NCBI GenBank assembly: GCA_028292435.1
Contig: JAQGMI010000006.1
Coordinates: 1-64,000 of the forward strand
From: Betaproteobacteria bacterium
Lineage (GTDB): Bacteria; Pseudomonadota; Gammaproteobacteria; Burkholderiales; SG8-41
Reading direction: 5' to 3'
DNA: 64,000 bases
A program made the translations under genes and the position numbers. Positions 53,247 to 64,000 of this stretch are shown piece by piece (the stretch's first letter is position 1; the number at the start of each line of letters is the position of its first letter). The notes beneath the pieces are model-generated. The model was not told the origin of the DNA and searched no databases. It worked only from the letters and a program-made list of their open reading frames with translations.

Positions 53247-53966
53247 ATGAGCCAACCGACCAAAGTTCCGACTCGATTGACCGCCGAATCCAACTGGCCC
53301 GCGCGCGAGTCGTGGCGCATGTTCGGCATTATGTCAGAATTTTTCGAGGCAACTGAACGCTTGGGCAACATTCAGCCTGCGGTCAGCATGTTCGGCAGTG
53401 CGCGGGTGGCGGTCGATCATCCGTATTTCGCGCTCGGCGAACAGATCGCGCGGCGCCTTTCGGATGCCGGCTTCAGCGTGATTTCCGGCGGCGGTCCCGG
53501 CATGATGGAAGCGTTCAACAAAGGCGCGTACTTCGGCAAGTCTGCCGCCGTCGGCCTCAATATCGAATTGCCGCGCGAGCAGTTTGCAAACGCCTATCAG
53601 GACATCAGCCTTTCATTCCGCCATTTTTTCGCGCGTAAAGTGACCTTCGTGCGCTTCTCCACTGCCTACGTCGTATTGCCCGGCGGTTTCGGCACGCTCG
53701 ACGAACTGCTGGAAGCGTTGACGCTCGTGCAGACCGCCAAGATCCGGCAGATGCCGATCATTCTCGTGCATACGCCATTTTGGCAGGGCTTGATCGATTG
53801 GCTGCGCGAACGGCTGGTCGCCGAAAACATGATCGCGGCCGGCGACCTCGACCTGTTGCAACTCGTTGACGACCCGCAGCAAGTCGTCGACGCGATATTC
53901 GATTATTACGAGAAACGCGGCTTCCCGGCGGCCGAAGCCGAACGCGAAGCGACGCTAACGCTTTGA
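53247..53966 (+). CDS. LOG family protein (nucleotide phosphoribohydrolase type)
   Basis: A 239-residue Rossmann-fold protein of the LOG/TIGR00730 group, which release the base from nucleoside 5'-monophosphates. It has VSMFGSARVAVDHPYFALGE, the signature VISGGGPGMMEAFNKGAYFG, the catalytic region RKVTFVRFSTAYVVLPGGFGTLDE with PGG-x-GT-x-x-E, and a variable C-terminus. Whether it makes cytokinin-type signals or recycles nucleotides is not shown. GAGGAG lies six bases before the ATG at 53247. Confidence 0.88.
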   Translation: MSQPTKVPTRLTAESNWPARESWRMFGIMSEFFEATERLGNIQPAVSMFGSARVAVDHPYFALGEQIARRLSDAGFSVISGGGPGMMEAFNKGAYFGKSAAVGLNIELPREQFANAYQDISLSFRHFFARKVTFVRFSTAYVVLPGGFGTLDELLEALTLVQTAKIRQMPIILVHTPFWQGLIDWLRERLVAENMIAAGDLDLLQLVDDPQQVVDAIFDYYEKRGFPAAEAEREATLTL

Positions 53967-54052
53967 AGTCGAGGACTGAGAATTCCCGAAGTACGGCTTT
54001 GAAGTTTTTGCCTGAAAAGCCGATAATGAGAGGTCGTCACCAAGGAATTCAC

Positions 54053-54388
54053 ATGCGGAACCTGTTTGCCCTCTTGCTGCTGTGCGCTGCCCTGCCCGCC
54101 ATGGGCGCCGACCGGCCAGGCAATCTGCAACCGATTCCCGACCCGCCGCCACCGCCGCCGGGCTTTGAAATTGATCCCGCGCTCGAACCGCAAGTCACGA
54201 TTCTGAAGCGCGGCACCGACACGGTGGAAGAATATCGTGTCGCCGGCAAGCTCTACATGTTGAAAGTAACGCCCGCCAGCGGCCGTCCGTATTATTTGAT
54301 CGACGAAAAAGGCGACGGCAAAATGTCGCGCCAGGAGACATTCGACTTCGGCCTGCGCCCACCGATGTGGGTCATCCATTCCTGGTAA
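54053..54388 (+). CDS. DUF2782 secreted protein
   Basis: A 111-residue periplasmic protein: signal peptide ending after ALPAMG (about residue 18), a Pro-rich segment (PIPDPPPPPPG, 29-38), then a small domain with PQVTILKRGTDTVEEYRVAG, MLKVTPASGRPYYLID and MWVIHSW at the end. This matches DUF2782, a proteobacterial family of unknown function found beside polA and thrB. AAGGA lies six bases before the ATG at 54053. It is followed by thrB. Confidence 0.85.
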   Translation: MRNLFALLLLCAALPAMGADRPGNLQPIPDPPPPPPGFEIDPALEPQVTILKRGTDTVEEYRVAGKLYMLKVTPASGRPYYLIDEKGDGKMSRQETFDFGLRPPMWVIHSW

Positions 54389-54443
54389 CGTAGCTGCCGC
54401 ACGCTCTGCCGAAACCCGCGGTTCGCGCATCGGCAGCTAATCC

Positions 54444-55394
54444 ATGTCCGTCTTCACGACCGTCACGCCGGAACAGCTCGCGGCCTGGCTGCGCAACTAC
54501 TCGCTCGGCACGCTCGTCAAGCTCGAGGGCATCGCCGCCGGCATCGAAAACACGAACTACTTCGTCACCACGACGCAAGGCCGCTACGTTCTGACGCTGT
54601 TCGAAAAGCTGCAGGCGCACGAGTTGCCGTTCTACATGAACCTCATGACGCATCTCGCCCGTCACGGGATACCGTCTCCGCAACCGGTCGCCGACCTGAG
54701 CGATGGGGTTTTGAACGAATTGAACGGCAAGCCGGCCGCCATCCTGACCTGCGTGCCGGGCGCCGACCTGAAAGACGTCGACGCCAATCATTGCGAAACC
54801 ATCGGCGCTCTGCTTGCCCGCATGCATCTGGCCGGCCAGTCATACACAATGCGGATGCAGAACCCGCGCGGGCCTCACTGGTGGCAGGCGGCGCTGCCGC
54901 AGGTGACGCCATTTCTCGATGAACACGCGAGCGCGATGTTGAAAGCCGAAGTCAATTTCCAGGTGAACTGCATTCAGCCGGAATTACCGCGCGGCGCGAT
55001 CCATGCCGATTTGTTTCGCGACAACGTGCTGTGGGATAGCGAGCGGGTCGGCGGCGTGATCGATTTTTACTTTGCCTGCACGGACACTTTTCTCTACGAC
55101 GTCGCCATCACCGTCAATGACTGGTGCTTTACGCCGGCGCCCGCACTCGATAACGTGCGCGCGAAAGCACTGCTGACCGCCTATCACAGCGTTAGACCGT
55201 TCACCGCGGCCGAGCATGCATGCTGGCCGCAGATGCTGCGCGCGGCGGCGCTGCGTTTCTGGCTGTCGCGGCTGTATGATTTTCATCTGCCGCGGCCCGG
55301 CGCGCTGGTGCACGCCAAAGACCCCGCGTATTTCCAGCGTATGCTTGAGCAGTATATTGCGCGGGCCGTTGAACTCCGACCGATGCTGGCCTGA
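54444..55394 (+). CDS. thrB: Homoserine kinase (ThrB, protein-kinase-like fold)
   Basis: Phosphorylates homoserine in threonine synthesis. This is the APH-like ThrB form, not the GHMP form. The 316-residue protein opens SVFTTVTPEQLAAWLRNYSLGT, has GIAAGIENTNYFVTTTQGRYVLTLFE, the catalytic IHADLFRDNVLW (Asp in H-A-D) and the metal-binding VIDFYFACTD. DUF2782-thrB is a conserved pair. The BPSS1780-type gene begins 2 bp after its stop. Confidence 0.94.
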   Translation: MSVFTTVTPEQLAAWLRNYSLGTLVKLEGIAAGIENTNYFVTTTQGRYVLTLFEKLQAHELPFYMNLMTHLARHGIPSPQPVADLSDGVLNELNGKPAAILTCVPGADLKDVDANHCETIGALLARMHLAGQSYTMRMQNPRGPHWWQAALPQVTPFLDEHASAMLKAEVNFQVNCIQPELPRGAIHADLFRDNVLWDSERVGGVIDFYFACTDTFLYDVAITVNDWCFTPAPALDNVRAKALLTAYHSVRPFTAAEHACWPQMLRAAALRFWLSRLYDFHLPRPGALVHAKDPAYFQRMLEQYIARAVELRPMLA

Positions 55395-55396
55395 CG

Positions 55397-56149
55397 ATGC
55401 AAATCCGCAGCGTTGACGCGTCGCACGGCTGGCTCTGGCTGACTCAGGGCCTGGCATTATTCCGGCGCAACCCGGCACAGTGGGTGTTCATGATCGGGTT
55501 GCTGTTCGTCGGCAGCCGCCTGCTGCTGACCGTGCCGTATCTCGGCTTGATCGTGGTCCTGCTGACGCCCAATTTTCTGGCCGGCCTGACGCACGGTGCG
55601 CAGGCGCTGAGCGAAGGCAAGCCTTTGCGTTTCGGCTATCTCGCGAGCGGCTTCCTGAAAAATGCCGGGCGTCTCGTCACCTTGGGCGCCGTCACGCTGA
55701 TGGGACATTTCGTGATGCTGCTTGCCATGACGACAGTCGCGGGCGCCGCGCTGTCGGATATCGTGCAGACGATGGGCAGCGGCGCGGTGACCGCAGAGAC
55801 GGTGGCAGCGATGCGCACGGCGGCGCCGCGACTGCTCCTGAGTGTCGCCGTTGGCCTTGGCGTTGCGCTGCCCGTCATGCTCGCTGTCTGGTTCGCGCCA
55901 ATGCTCGTGTTCTTCGATGACCTTAAACCGGTCCCCGCCATGATTGCGAGCCTATGGGCGTGCCTGCGCAACCTGTTGCCGCTGCTCGTTTACACGGCGG
56001 CGGTGATGGTGCCCTTGTTCATCCTGATGCAGATCGGCGTGGCGCTCACGCGCCAGCCTGACATGGGTATCTGGCTGCTGGCGCCGGTGCTTGTGCCGTC
56101 GTTATACGTCAGCTATCGCGATTTGTTCGTCGCCGCGCCGGCGGAATAA
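55397..56149 (+). CDS. BPSS1780-family multi-pass membrane protein
   Basis: A 250-residue protein with about six hydrophobic helices. Its N-terminus, RSVDASHGWLWLTQGLALFRRNPAQW, matches the BPSS1780 family of betaproteobacteria. A further signature is WFAPMLVFFDDLKPVPAMIASLWACLRNLLP. The function is unknown. It lies 2 bp after thrB and convergent with uvrD, so it is probably co-transcribed with thrB. Confidence 0.85.
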   Translation: MQIRSVDASHGWLWLTQGLALFRRNPAQWVFMIGLLFVGSRLLLTVPYLGLIVVLLTPNFLAGLTHGAQALSEGKPLRFGYLASGFLKNAGRLVTLGAVTLMGHFVMLLAMTTVAGAALSDIVQTMGSGAVTAETVAAMRTAAPRLLLSVAVGLGVALPVMLAVWFAPMLVFFDDLKPVPAMIASLWACLRNLLPLLVYTAAVMVPLFILMQIGVALTRQPDMGIWLLAPVLVPSLYVSYRDLFVAAPAE

Positions 56150-56154
56150 AAAAC

Positions 56155-58368
56155 TCAAGCGGCGGACAGCTTCGCGAATTCGAGCGCGAGCCACTTGGTG
56201 CCGTTGCGGTGAAAGTTGACCTGCACGCGCGCGTCGTTGCCGCGCCCTTCCGCGTTGACGATCACGCCATTGCCGAATTTGGGATGCACGACGTTCTGGC
56301 CGATGCGCCACGGTGATGCGGTATCGACGCTCGCGGTCACGTGCTGGGTTGCACTGTACTTGCCGAGCGGTTCGCGCGCGGCCGGCACGAGCGAAGCATA
56401 GGCGCCGGCGCGGTTGATGCGTTTTAACAGCGCGTCCGGGATTTCATTGAAGAAACTCGACGCGATGTTGTAACGCGTCTGGCCATGCAGCATGCGGCTC
56501 TGCGCAAACGATAGGTACAAGCGGCGGCGCGCGCGCGTCAGCGCCACGTACATGAGCCGCCGTTCTTCTTCTTTGCCGTCGGCTTCGGACATGCTGTTCT
56601 CGTGCGGGAAAAGGCCTTCTTCGAGGCCGCTGATGAACACGCTGTGGAATTCGAGGCCTTTCGCCGAATGCACCGTCATTAGTTGCAGCGCATCGGCGCC
56701 GGCCTGCGCCTGGTTGTCGCCCGCCTCGAGCGCAGCATGGGCGAGAAAACCCGCGAGGCTGGTGTCATCCTGCGCCCCGTCGGCCACGAAGCCCGCCGCG
56801 GCGTTAATCAGTTCGTCGAGGTTCTCGAGGCGATCGGCGCCTTCGCGCTCTTTCGCGTAAAACGCTTTGAGCCCGCTGTGTTCAATCACGTGTTCTATGA
56901 TTTCGGGCAGCGGCAAGCCGGCGCACGCGGCGCGCATGCTCGCGATCAAAGCAACGAACGCCTCAACGCCTTTCTTGGGCGCAGCCGCATCGCGCGAAGC
57001 AGCGACTAGCGCTTTTTCCTTCGCCGCGGTCCACAGGCTGACGCCGCCTGTACGTGCCGCGTCCTGCAATTGCTCGAGCGCGCGATTGCCGATACCGCGT
57101 GTTGGAAAATTGATGATGCGCAGCAATGCGCCATCGTCGTCATCGCTCGCGAGCACGCGCAGATATGCCAGCGCATGCTTGATTTCCTGCCGCTCGAAAA
57201 AACGCAAACCGCCATAGACGCGGTATGACATCCCGGCGTTGAACAATGCGTGCTCGAGTACGCGTGACTGCGCGTTCGACCGGTATAAGAGCGCAATCTC
57301 GGAAAGGCGCAAGCCATCGTGATGCAGCGACTTAACCTCATCGACGATAAAGCTCGCTTCGTCGATGTCGGTGCCGGCTTCATAGACCCGCAATGGTTCG
57401 CCCTTGCCTTCGGCGGTCCACAGGTTTTTACCGAGACGCCGGCGGTTGTGGTCGATCAGCGCGTTGGCGGCGTCGAGAATGTGACCGTGCGATCGGTAGT
57501 TTTGCTCGAGCTTGATCACCTTCTCGATGCCGAAATCTTTCTGCAGATCGCCCATGTTGGCGGCCGAGGCGCCGCGAAACGCGTAAATCGACTGATCGTC
57601 GTCGCCGACCGCGAAGATTGCATTTTCGGCACCGCGCCCGCTCGTCGCGGCGTTCCATCCTGCCAACAGCCGCAGCCATTGATACTGCAGCCGGTTGGTG
57701 TCCTGGAATTCATCGACCAGGATGTGACGGAATCTGCCGCGATAGTGATCGCGCAGGATTTCGTTTTTCGACAAAAGATCGTAGCAGCGCAGCAGCAACT
57801 CGGCGAAATCGACCACCCCTTCGCGCTGGCACTGCTCGTCGTAGAGCGCGTACAGTTCTTTCAGACGGCGCGTGAATTCGTCATAGTCGTCGGCATCGAC
57901 GGCACGCTTGCCGGCGTCCTTATGGCTGTTGATGTACCAGCAGATCTGTCGCGCCGGAAATTTTTCATCGTCGACATTGGCCGCCTTCATCATGCGTTTG
58001 ATGAGCGCCAGCTGGTCCTGGCTGTCGAGAATCTGGAAAAGCTGCGGCAGCCCCGCTTCGCGGTAATGCGCACGCAGCATGCGATTGCACAAGCCGTGAA
58101 ACGTGCCGACCCACATGCCGCGCGTATTGATCGGCAGCATGGCGGAAATGCGAGTGAGCATTTCCTTGGCCGCCTTGTTGGTAAACGTGACGGCCAGCAA
58201 GCCGGCCGGACTCACCTGGCCCGTCTGGATCAGCCACGCGATGCGCGTCGTCAATACCCGGGTTTTGCCGCTGCCGGCGCCGGCGAGAATGAGTGCCGAT
58301 TGGTGCGGCAGTGTGACGGCTTCGAGTTGTGGCTCGTTGAGGCCTGTCAGGAATGAAGGAGACGACAT
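56155..58368 (-). CDS. uvrD: DNA helicase II (UvrD)
   Basis: A superfamily 1 3'-5' helicase for nucleotide excision and mismatch repair. The 737-residue protein starts LTGLNEPQLEAVTLPHQSAL, with Walker A AGAGSGKT (29-36), then AVTFTNKAAKEM, VDEFQDTNRLQYQ, the GDDDQSIYAFRGA motif, YRSNAQSRVLE, TVHSAKGLEF and YVALTRARRRLYL. The C-terminal WRIGQNVVHPKFGNGVIV is the Tudor-like domain of UvrD/PcrA that touches RNA polymerase. PcrA or Rep naming is possible, but UvrD fits best. A good promoter lies 27 bp upstream. Confidence 0.95.
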   Translation of the reverse strand: MSSPSFLTGLNEPQLEAVTLPHQSALILAGAGSGKTRVLTTRIAWLIQTGQVSPAGLLAVTFTNKAAKEMLTRISAMLPINTRGMWVGTFHGLCNRMLRAHYREAGLPQLFQILDSQDQLALIKRMMKAANVDDEKFPARQICWYINSHKDAGKRAVDADDYDEFTRRLKELYALYDEQCQREGVVDFAELLLRCYDLLSKNEILRDHYRGRFRHILVDEFQDTNRLQYQWLRLLAGWNAATSGRGAENAIFAVGDDDQSIYAFRGASAANMGDLQKDFGIEKVIKLEQNYRSHGHILDAANALIDHNRRRLGKNLWTAEGKGEPLRVYEAGTDIDEASFIVDEVKSLHHDGLRLSEIALLYRSNAQSRVLEHALFNAGMSYRVYGGLRFFERQEIKHALAYLRVLASDDDDGALLRIINFPTRGIGNRALEQLQDAARTGGVSLWTAAKEKALVAASRDAAAPKKGVEAFVALIASMRAACAGLPLPEIIEHVIEHSGLKAFYAKEREGADRLENLDELINAAAGFVADGAQDDTSLAGFLAHAALEAGDNQAQAGADALQLMTVHSAKGLEFHSVFISGLEEGLFPHENSMSEADGKEEERRLMYVALTRARRRLYLSFAQSRMLHGQTRYNIASSFFNEIPDALLKRINRAGAYASLVPAAREPLGKYSATQHVTASVDTASPWRIGQNVVHPKFGNGVIVNAEGRGNDARVQVNFHRNGTKWLALEFAKLSAA

Positions 58369-58394
58369 GGACTGTGAGTAAGCGGGACGGAGCG

Positions 58395-58423
58395 ATTATA
58401 AAACAGCACTTCTGGCGTGTCGC
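58395..58423 (-). promoter_or_regulatory. Candidate sigma-70 promoter of uvrD
   Basis: On the minus strand GCGACA (58418-58423) is followed after 17 bp by a perfect TATAAT (58395-58400), 27 bp before the uvrD ATG and just past the terminator of the gene upstream. I see no LexA box (CTGT-N8-ACAG) near it. Confidence 0.6.
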
Positions 58424-58424
58424 C

Positions 58425-58456
58425 GAAAAGACAACGGCCGGCAGCGCCGGCCGTTG
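58425..58456 (-). terminator. Rho-independent terminator of the FecR-SPOR gene
   Basis: A perfect 11-bp stem (58432-58442 and 58446-58456) with a three-base loop is followed on the minus strand by TCTTTTC. It lies 18 bp beyond the stop of the FecR-SPOR gene and insulates it from uvrD. Confidence 0.8.
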
Positions 58457-58473
58457 CATAAAAGCATTTCGAG

Positions 58474-59364
58474 CTACTTGGAGACTTTGGGTTCGGTCAC
58501 GCCCATCTTGCCTTTGAGTTTCTCGCCGAGCGCCGTTGCTTCTTCGCGCGTCATCAGATTGGAAATACGCACGCGATAGCTGACCGCATCTTCGGCTTTG
58601 ACCGGCCGGATTTCCGCTGCATAGCCAGCGTTACGCAATTCGTCGTACACCTTGAGCGCCGCCGCCTGATCGCTGGCCTCTGCAAGGTAAACGCGCCACT
58701 TGCCGCCCTTGCGTAATGCGCCGCCGCCCGCGGCGATGTCCGTCTCCAGCGACCATTTATCGAGCTGCTCCTTCGATACCGGTGCGACCGGATCGCCGGG
58801 CTGGCCCTTCGCCGCTACATAGAAGGACATCGGTTTATCCATCGTGAATGCCTGCTCGCCGCGCGTGACGTCGACCTTGCCTTCGACGAGACAGGCGATA
58901 TCGCGCGTCGAATCGGCTTTACCCCACAAGTCCGTGCCGCGGATGCCGACCGTAATCGTCACGATGCGCACTTTAACGTCGCGTTCGCCGCGAAATTTGC
59001 TCAAGGCCTGGGTCGTGAACCGGAATGCGCCGCTCAGAACATCGAGCGACGCGGTAACGACGTCTTTCAGCTGAAATTTTTTCTGCCCGAGATCATCGAG
59101 CGCGAGCAGTCCGTTCTCGCCAAGTTTGATCAGGCTGCCGTCGGACAGCCGCAGCAGCGCGCGCGCGCCGGGCCCGGTGATCACGCGGTCCTTATTCGTG
59201 AGCGTCGCCCCGATGCGCAATGCATCGCGCGCGCCGCTCGCATGCTCGACCCAGGCGGGCATCTGCACGCCTTCGACGACGATGGTGGGCGGAGCAACGC
59301 GCGCCGCGGCACTCGCACAGGTCGCCGCGAACATCAGCAACAAAAAGAGCGTCTTTATTTTCAT
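58474..59364 (-). CDS. Secreted FecR-domain and SPOR-domain fusion protein
   Basis: A 296-residue exported protein: signal peptide (about 1-20), FecR-like domain (about 27-165, DALRIGATLTNKDRVITGPGARALLRLSDGS then ITVGIRGTDLWGK), and a C-terminal SPOR domain (about 210-290, WRVYLAEASDQAAALKVYDELRNAGY). FecR domains usually bind signals or regulators in the periplasm, and SPOR domains bind peptidoglycan stripped of peptides at division sites. No TonB or sigma factor is nearby, so a septal or wall-associated role is more likely than iron signalling. GGGAG lies six bases before the ATG at 59364. Confidence 0.82.
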   Translation of the reverse strand: MKIKTLFLLLMFAATCASAAARVAPPTIVVEGVQMPAWVEHASGARDALRIGATLTNKDRVITGPGARALLRLSDGSLIKLGENGLLALDDLGQKKFQLKDVVTASLDVLSGAFRFTTQALSKFRGERDVKVRIVTITVGIRGTDLWGKADSTRDIACLVEGKVDVTRGEQAFTMDKPMSFYVAAKGQPGDPVAPVSKEQLDKWSLETDIAAGGGALRKGGKWRVYLAEASDQAAALKVYDELRNAGYAAEIRPVKAEDAVSYRVRISNLMTREEATALGEKLKGKMGVTEPKVSK

Positions 59365-59419
59365 TGTCGTCTCCCTGATTTGCCGCCGCCGGCGCGGCAG
59401 ATTTCGCATGCGGTGCGGG

Positions 59420-62031
<2,612 letters not shown>

Positions 62032-62048
62032 CCGTCGAGACCTTAAGC

Positions 62049-62570
62049 ATGAATAAATCAACGTCATTGCCGCTACGCGTCTATGCCCTATTGATGGCGA
62101 CGCTGCTCCTCGCGTCGTGCGGATTCCACCTGCGCGGCAAGGCCGACCTGCCGTTCGACTCGATGTACATAGTCGGCTCGCCCGGATTTACGACGCCGCT
62201 CGCGCGCGCTGTCAGGTCGGGCAGCAAAACGCGCGTCACTGAAAATTCAAAAGAAGCGGACGTGACCCTGCAAATTCTAAGTGAAACGCGCGAACGCTCG
62301 ATCCTTTCGTTGTCGTCAGCCGGCCGCGTGCTGGAATTGCAGTTGCGCTATCGCGTGAACTTTCGTTTGACCGACAAAGCGGGCAAGGAATTGATTGCGC
62401 CCGATCAGATCCTGCTCAAACGCGATCTGCTTTACAGCGACTCCGATGTGCTCGGTAAAGAGCAGGAAGAGGCGCTGCTCTATCGCGACATGCAAAGCGA
62501 CGCTGTCAACCAAGTCGTGCGCCGCTTGCAGGTGGCGCAACTCAATGCCGATGCGAAAGACCTGCGCTAA
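62049..62570 (+). CDS. lptE: LPS-assembly lipoprotein LptE
   Basis: The outer-membrane lipoprotein plug of the LptD translocon. The 173-residue protein has a lipoprotein signal with lipobox LLASC (Cys24), then GFHLRGKADLPFDSMYI, the G-F-x-L-R-G start typical of LptE. It continues with VLELQLRYRVNFRLTDKAGKELI and EEALLYRDMQSDAVNQVVRRL. I chose the ATG at 62049; a GTG at 62028 overlaps the leuS stop and is an alternative. leuS-lptE-holA is a widely conserved order. Confidence 0.92.
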   Translation: MNKSTSLPLRVYALLMATLLLASCGFHLRGKADLPFDSMYIVGSPGFTTPLARAVRSGSKTRVTENSKEADVTLQILSETRERSILSLSSAGRVLELQLRYRVNFRLTDKAGKELIAPDQILLKRDLLYSDSDVLGKEQEEALLYRDMQSDAVNQVVRRLQVAQLNADAKDLR

Positions 62571-62606
62571 AGCAGGATTGCGCGCTTCACGCCTTAGCGT
62601 TGCATC

Positions 62607-63626
62607 GTGCGTATAACCACCGAACAACTCGCGCAACAACTCAAGCGCACGCTCGCGCCGCTCTACATCGTTTATGGCGATGAGCCGCTGTTAGCGCTCG
62701 AGGCTGCCGATCGCATTCGCGCACGCGCGCGTGAAGACGGCCATGCCGAACGCGAAGTGCTGACCGCCGAACAGCATTTTGACTGGTCGCAGTTGAAAGT
62801 CAGCCGGCAATCGCAATCATTATTCGCGAGCCGGCGTATCGTCGAAATCCGCATTCCCAGCGGCAAGCCGGGCAACGAAGGCAGCCAGGCGCTGCAGGAT
62901 TACGCCGCCGATTTGCCACCCGACACGATCACGCTGATTGCGCTGCCCGACGTTGACTGGCGCGCGCAAAAAGGCGCGTGGTTCGGCGCACTCGATGCAG
63001 CCGGCGTGATGGTTGAAGCCGTGCAGGTCAAGCGCGACAAGCTGCCGGCATGGCTCGCCAGCCGCTTAAAAGCGCAGGACCAGACAGCCGACACCGAAAC
63101 GCTCGAGTTCATCGCCGACAAGGTCGAAGGCAATCTGCTCGCCGCGTATCAGGAAGTGCAGAAGCTGGCGCTGCTGTTTCCGCTCGGCGCACTGTCGTTC
63201 GACCAAATCAAGGCATCGGTGCTCGACGTTGCGCGGTTCGACGTGTTCGATCTGGGCGGCATCGTGCTCTCGGGCGACGCCACGCATCTCGTGCGCGTGC
63301 TCGACGGGCTCAAAGGCGAAGGTGCGGCAGCGCCGCTCATTCTGTGGTCGATGACGGAAGAGATTCGCGCCATCGGCCGCGTGCTCGCAGGCATGGCGGG
63401 CGGGCGACCGCTGCAGCAGGCGATGCGCGACGCGCGCGTCTGGGGACCGCGCCAGCAACTGGTCGAGCGCAACGTCGGCCGCTTCAACACGACGCAGATC
63501 GAGGCCGCGCTCGTGCACGCTGCCAGAATCGATCGCACGATCAAAGGGCTTGCGCGCGGCGACGTTTGGGATGAGCTGTTACAGCTGGGCCTGCGTTTCT
63601 CGCGCCGGCACGTCAAAGCCGCCTAG
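62607..63626 (+). CDS. holA: DNA polymerase III subunit delta
   Basis: The clamp-loader wrench that opens the beta ring. The 339-residue protein begins RITTEQLAQQLKRTLAPLYIVYGDEPLLALEAADRIR, with the truncated AAA domain. It then has the beta-binding SQSLFASRRIVEIRIP, the helical lid VEGNLLAAYQEVQKLALLFP and the C-terminal collar WGPRQQLVERNVGRF. The GTG start is 36 bp after lptE. Confidence 0.95.
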   Translation: MRITTEQLAQQLKRTLAPLYIVYGDEPLLALEAADRIRARAREDGHAEREVLTAEQHFDWSQLKVSRQSQSLFASRRIVEIRIPSGKPGNEGSQALQDYAADLPPDTITLIALPDVDWRAQKGAWFGALDAAGVMVEAVQVKRDKLPAWLASRLKAQDQTADTETLEFIADKVEGNLLAAYQEVQKLALLFPLGALSFDQIKASVLDVARFDVFDLGGIVLSGDATHLVRVLDGLKGEGAAAPLILWSMTEEIRAIGRVLAGMAGGRPLQQAMRDARVWGPRQQLVERNVGRFNTTQIEAALVHAARIDRTIKGLARGDVWDELLQLGLRFSRRHVKAA

Positions 63627-63672
63627 CTGCGCGCGAACGCCTCTGGCCGCACGCGGCTGATAGAATCTGGCT

Positions 63673-64000
63673 GTGGACATTCAGACTTACATGACCAATG
63701 TCGGTAAACGCGCACGCGCTGCGGCACGGCTCGTCGCCAAAGCCGACGCCGCGACCAAAAACCGCGCACTCGTATTGACCGCCGAAGCGATCGAGCGCGA
63801 TGTCGCGCGCCTGCTTGCCGCCAATGCGCTTGACCTTGACGCGGCGCGCGCCAAAAAACTCGATGCGCCGTTGATCGATCGTCTGACGCTGAGCAAAAAA
63901 AGCATCGCCGAAATGGCCGATGGCCTGCGCCAGATCGCGCGTCTGCCCGATCCGATCGGTGAGATCAGCGAACTTGCCGAACAACCGTCTGGCATTAAAG
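63673..64000 (+). CDS. proA: Gamma-glutamyl phosphate reductase, 5' part only
   Basis: The second step of proline synthesis. Only the first 109 codons are in the window: DIQTYMTNVGKRARAAARLV, ALDLDAARAKKLDAPLIDRLT, and AEMADGLRQIARLPDPIGEI. These match the N-terminus of ProA (aldehyde dehydrogenase fold), including the segments for NADP binding. The catalytic Cys is beyond the edge. The frame opens at GTG 63673, 46 bp after holA. Confidence 0.93.
   Translation, partial: MDIQTYMTNVGKRARAAARLVAKADAATKNRALVLTAEAIERDVARLLAANALDLDAARAKKLDAPLIDRLTLSKKSIAEMADGLRQIARLPDPIGEISELAEQPSGIK

Noticed and set aside
57319-58356. 345-codon plus-strand frame over uvrD
   Set aside because: Antisense to the UvrD helicase motifs; composition typical of a mirror frame.
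58369-58435. LexA/SOS box before uvrD
   Set aside because: No CTGT-N8-ACAG palindrome is found; only a sigma-70 promoter is supported.

Overview
The window reads as a chromosomal segment of a betaproteobacterium with moderately high GC. The evidence is gene content and order: an aa3 cytochrome oxidase operon that carries the very short assembly ORF between ctaG and ctaD plus DUF2970 and DUF2909 genes; the neighbourhood gpsA-secB-grxC-rhodanese facing gpmI-envC-ctpA-moeB; and a BPSS1780-family membrane protein next to thrB. I see no insertion sequences, phage genes, CRISPR arrays, rRNA or tRNA genes. Genus cannot be told from the sequence.

Layout. (1) 1-7703, minus strand: respiratory oxidase ctaC-ctaD-(37-aa ORF)-ctaG-DUF2970-ctaE, ended by a terminator at 3120-3149. 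Then surf1, an SCO-like gene, ctaA and ctaB (cut by the window edge), with a DUF2909 gene on the opposite strand between the two blocks. (2) 8093-12649, minus: biotin operon bioB-F-H-C-D, without bioA. comF diverges from it. (3) 13484-32072, minus: an 18-gene MSHA-type (type IVa) pilus locus. It runs mshE, mshG, a minor pilin, three tandem MshA-like pilins, mshC, D, O, P, a 1293-aa MshQ, then mshI, a PilN-like gene, J, K, L, M and N. (4) 32190-37102: trmL, gpsA, an SH3-domain protein, secB, grxC, rhodanese, and divergent gpmI. (5) 37095-44949: envC, ctpA, a MoeB/ThiF enzyme, a TPR-methyltransferase, an Ala/Pro-rich protein of unknown function, slmA, a HAD nucleotidase, argB and hsp20. (6) 45128-50455: an ECF sigma factor with a tiny zinc-finger partner, dacA-dat-DUF493-lipB-lipA, and an unrecognised small protein. 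(7) 50478-64000: polA, a LOG-family gene, DUF2782, thrB, a BPSS1780 protein, uvrD, a FecR-SPOR protein, leuS-lptE-holA and the start of proA.

How the genes work together. Block 1 holds subunits I-III of the oxidase, heme A synthesis (ctaA, ctaB) and copper/heme insertion factors (ctaG, surf1, SCO-like). Block 3 holds nearly a whole pilus machine: motor ATPase, platform, alignment proteins, secretin, and major and minor pilins. No prepilin peptidase or retraction ATPase is visible, so those must lie elsewhere. Envelope and cell-division functions recur (envC, ctpA, slmA, dacA, dat, SPOR protein, lptE, secB). The dat-DUF493-lipB-lipA run couples D-amino-acid transamination to lipoate synthesis by gene order only.

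The most noteworthy points are the pilus locus (gene order, triplicated pilin, unusual MshQ, MshP without Glu5), the SCO-like protein without its copper-ligand histidine, a near-consensus sigma-32 promoter before hsp20, a probable AUU start codon on the HAD nucleotidase gene, and two small uncharacterised proteins. I did not find a clearly new defence or mobile system.
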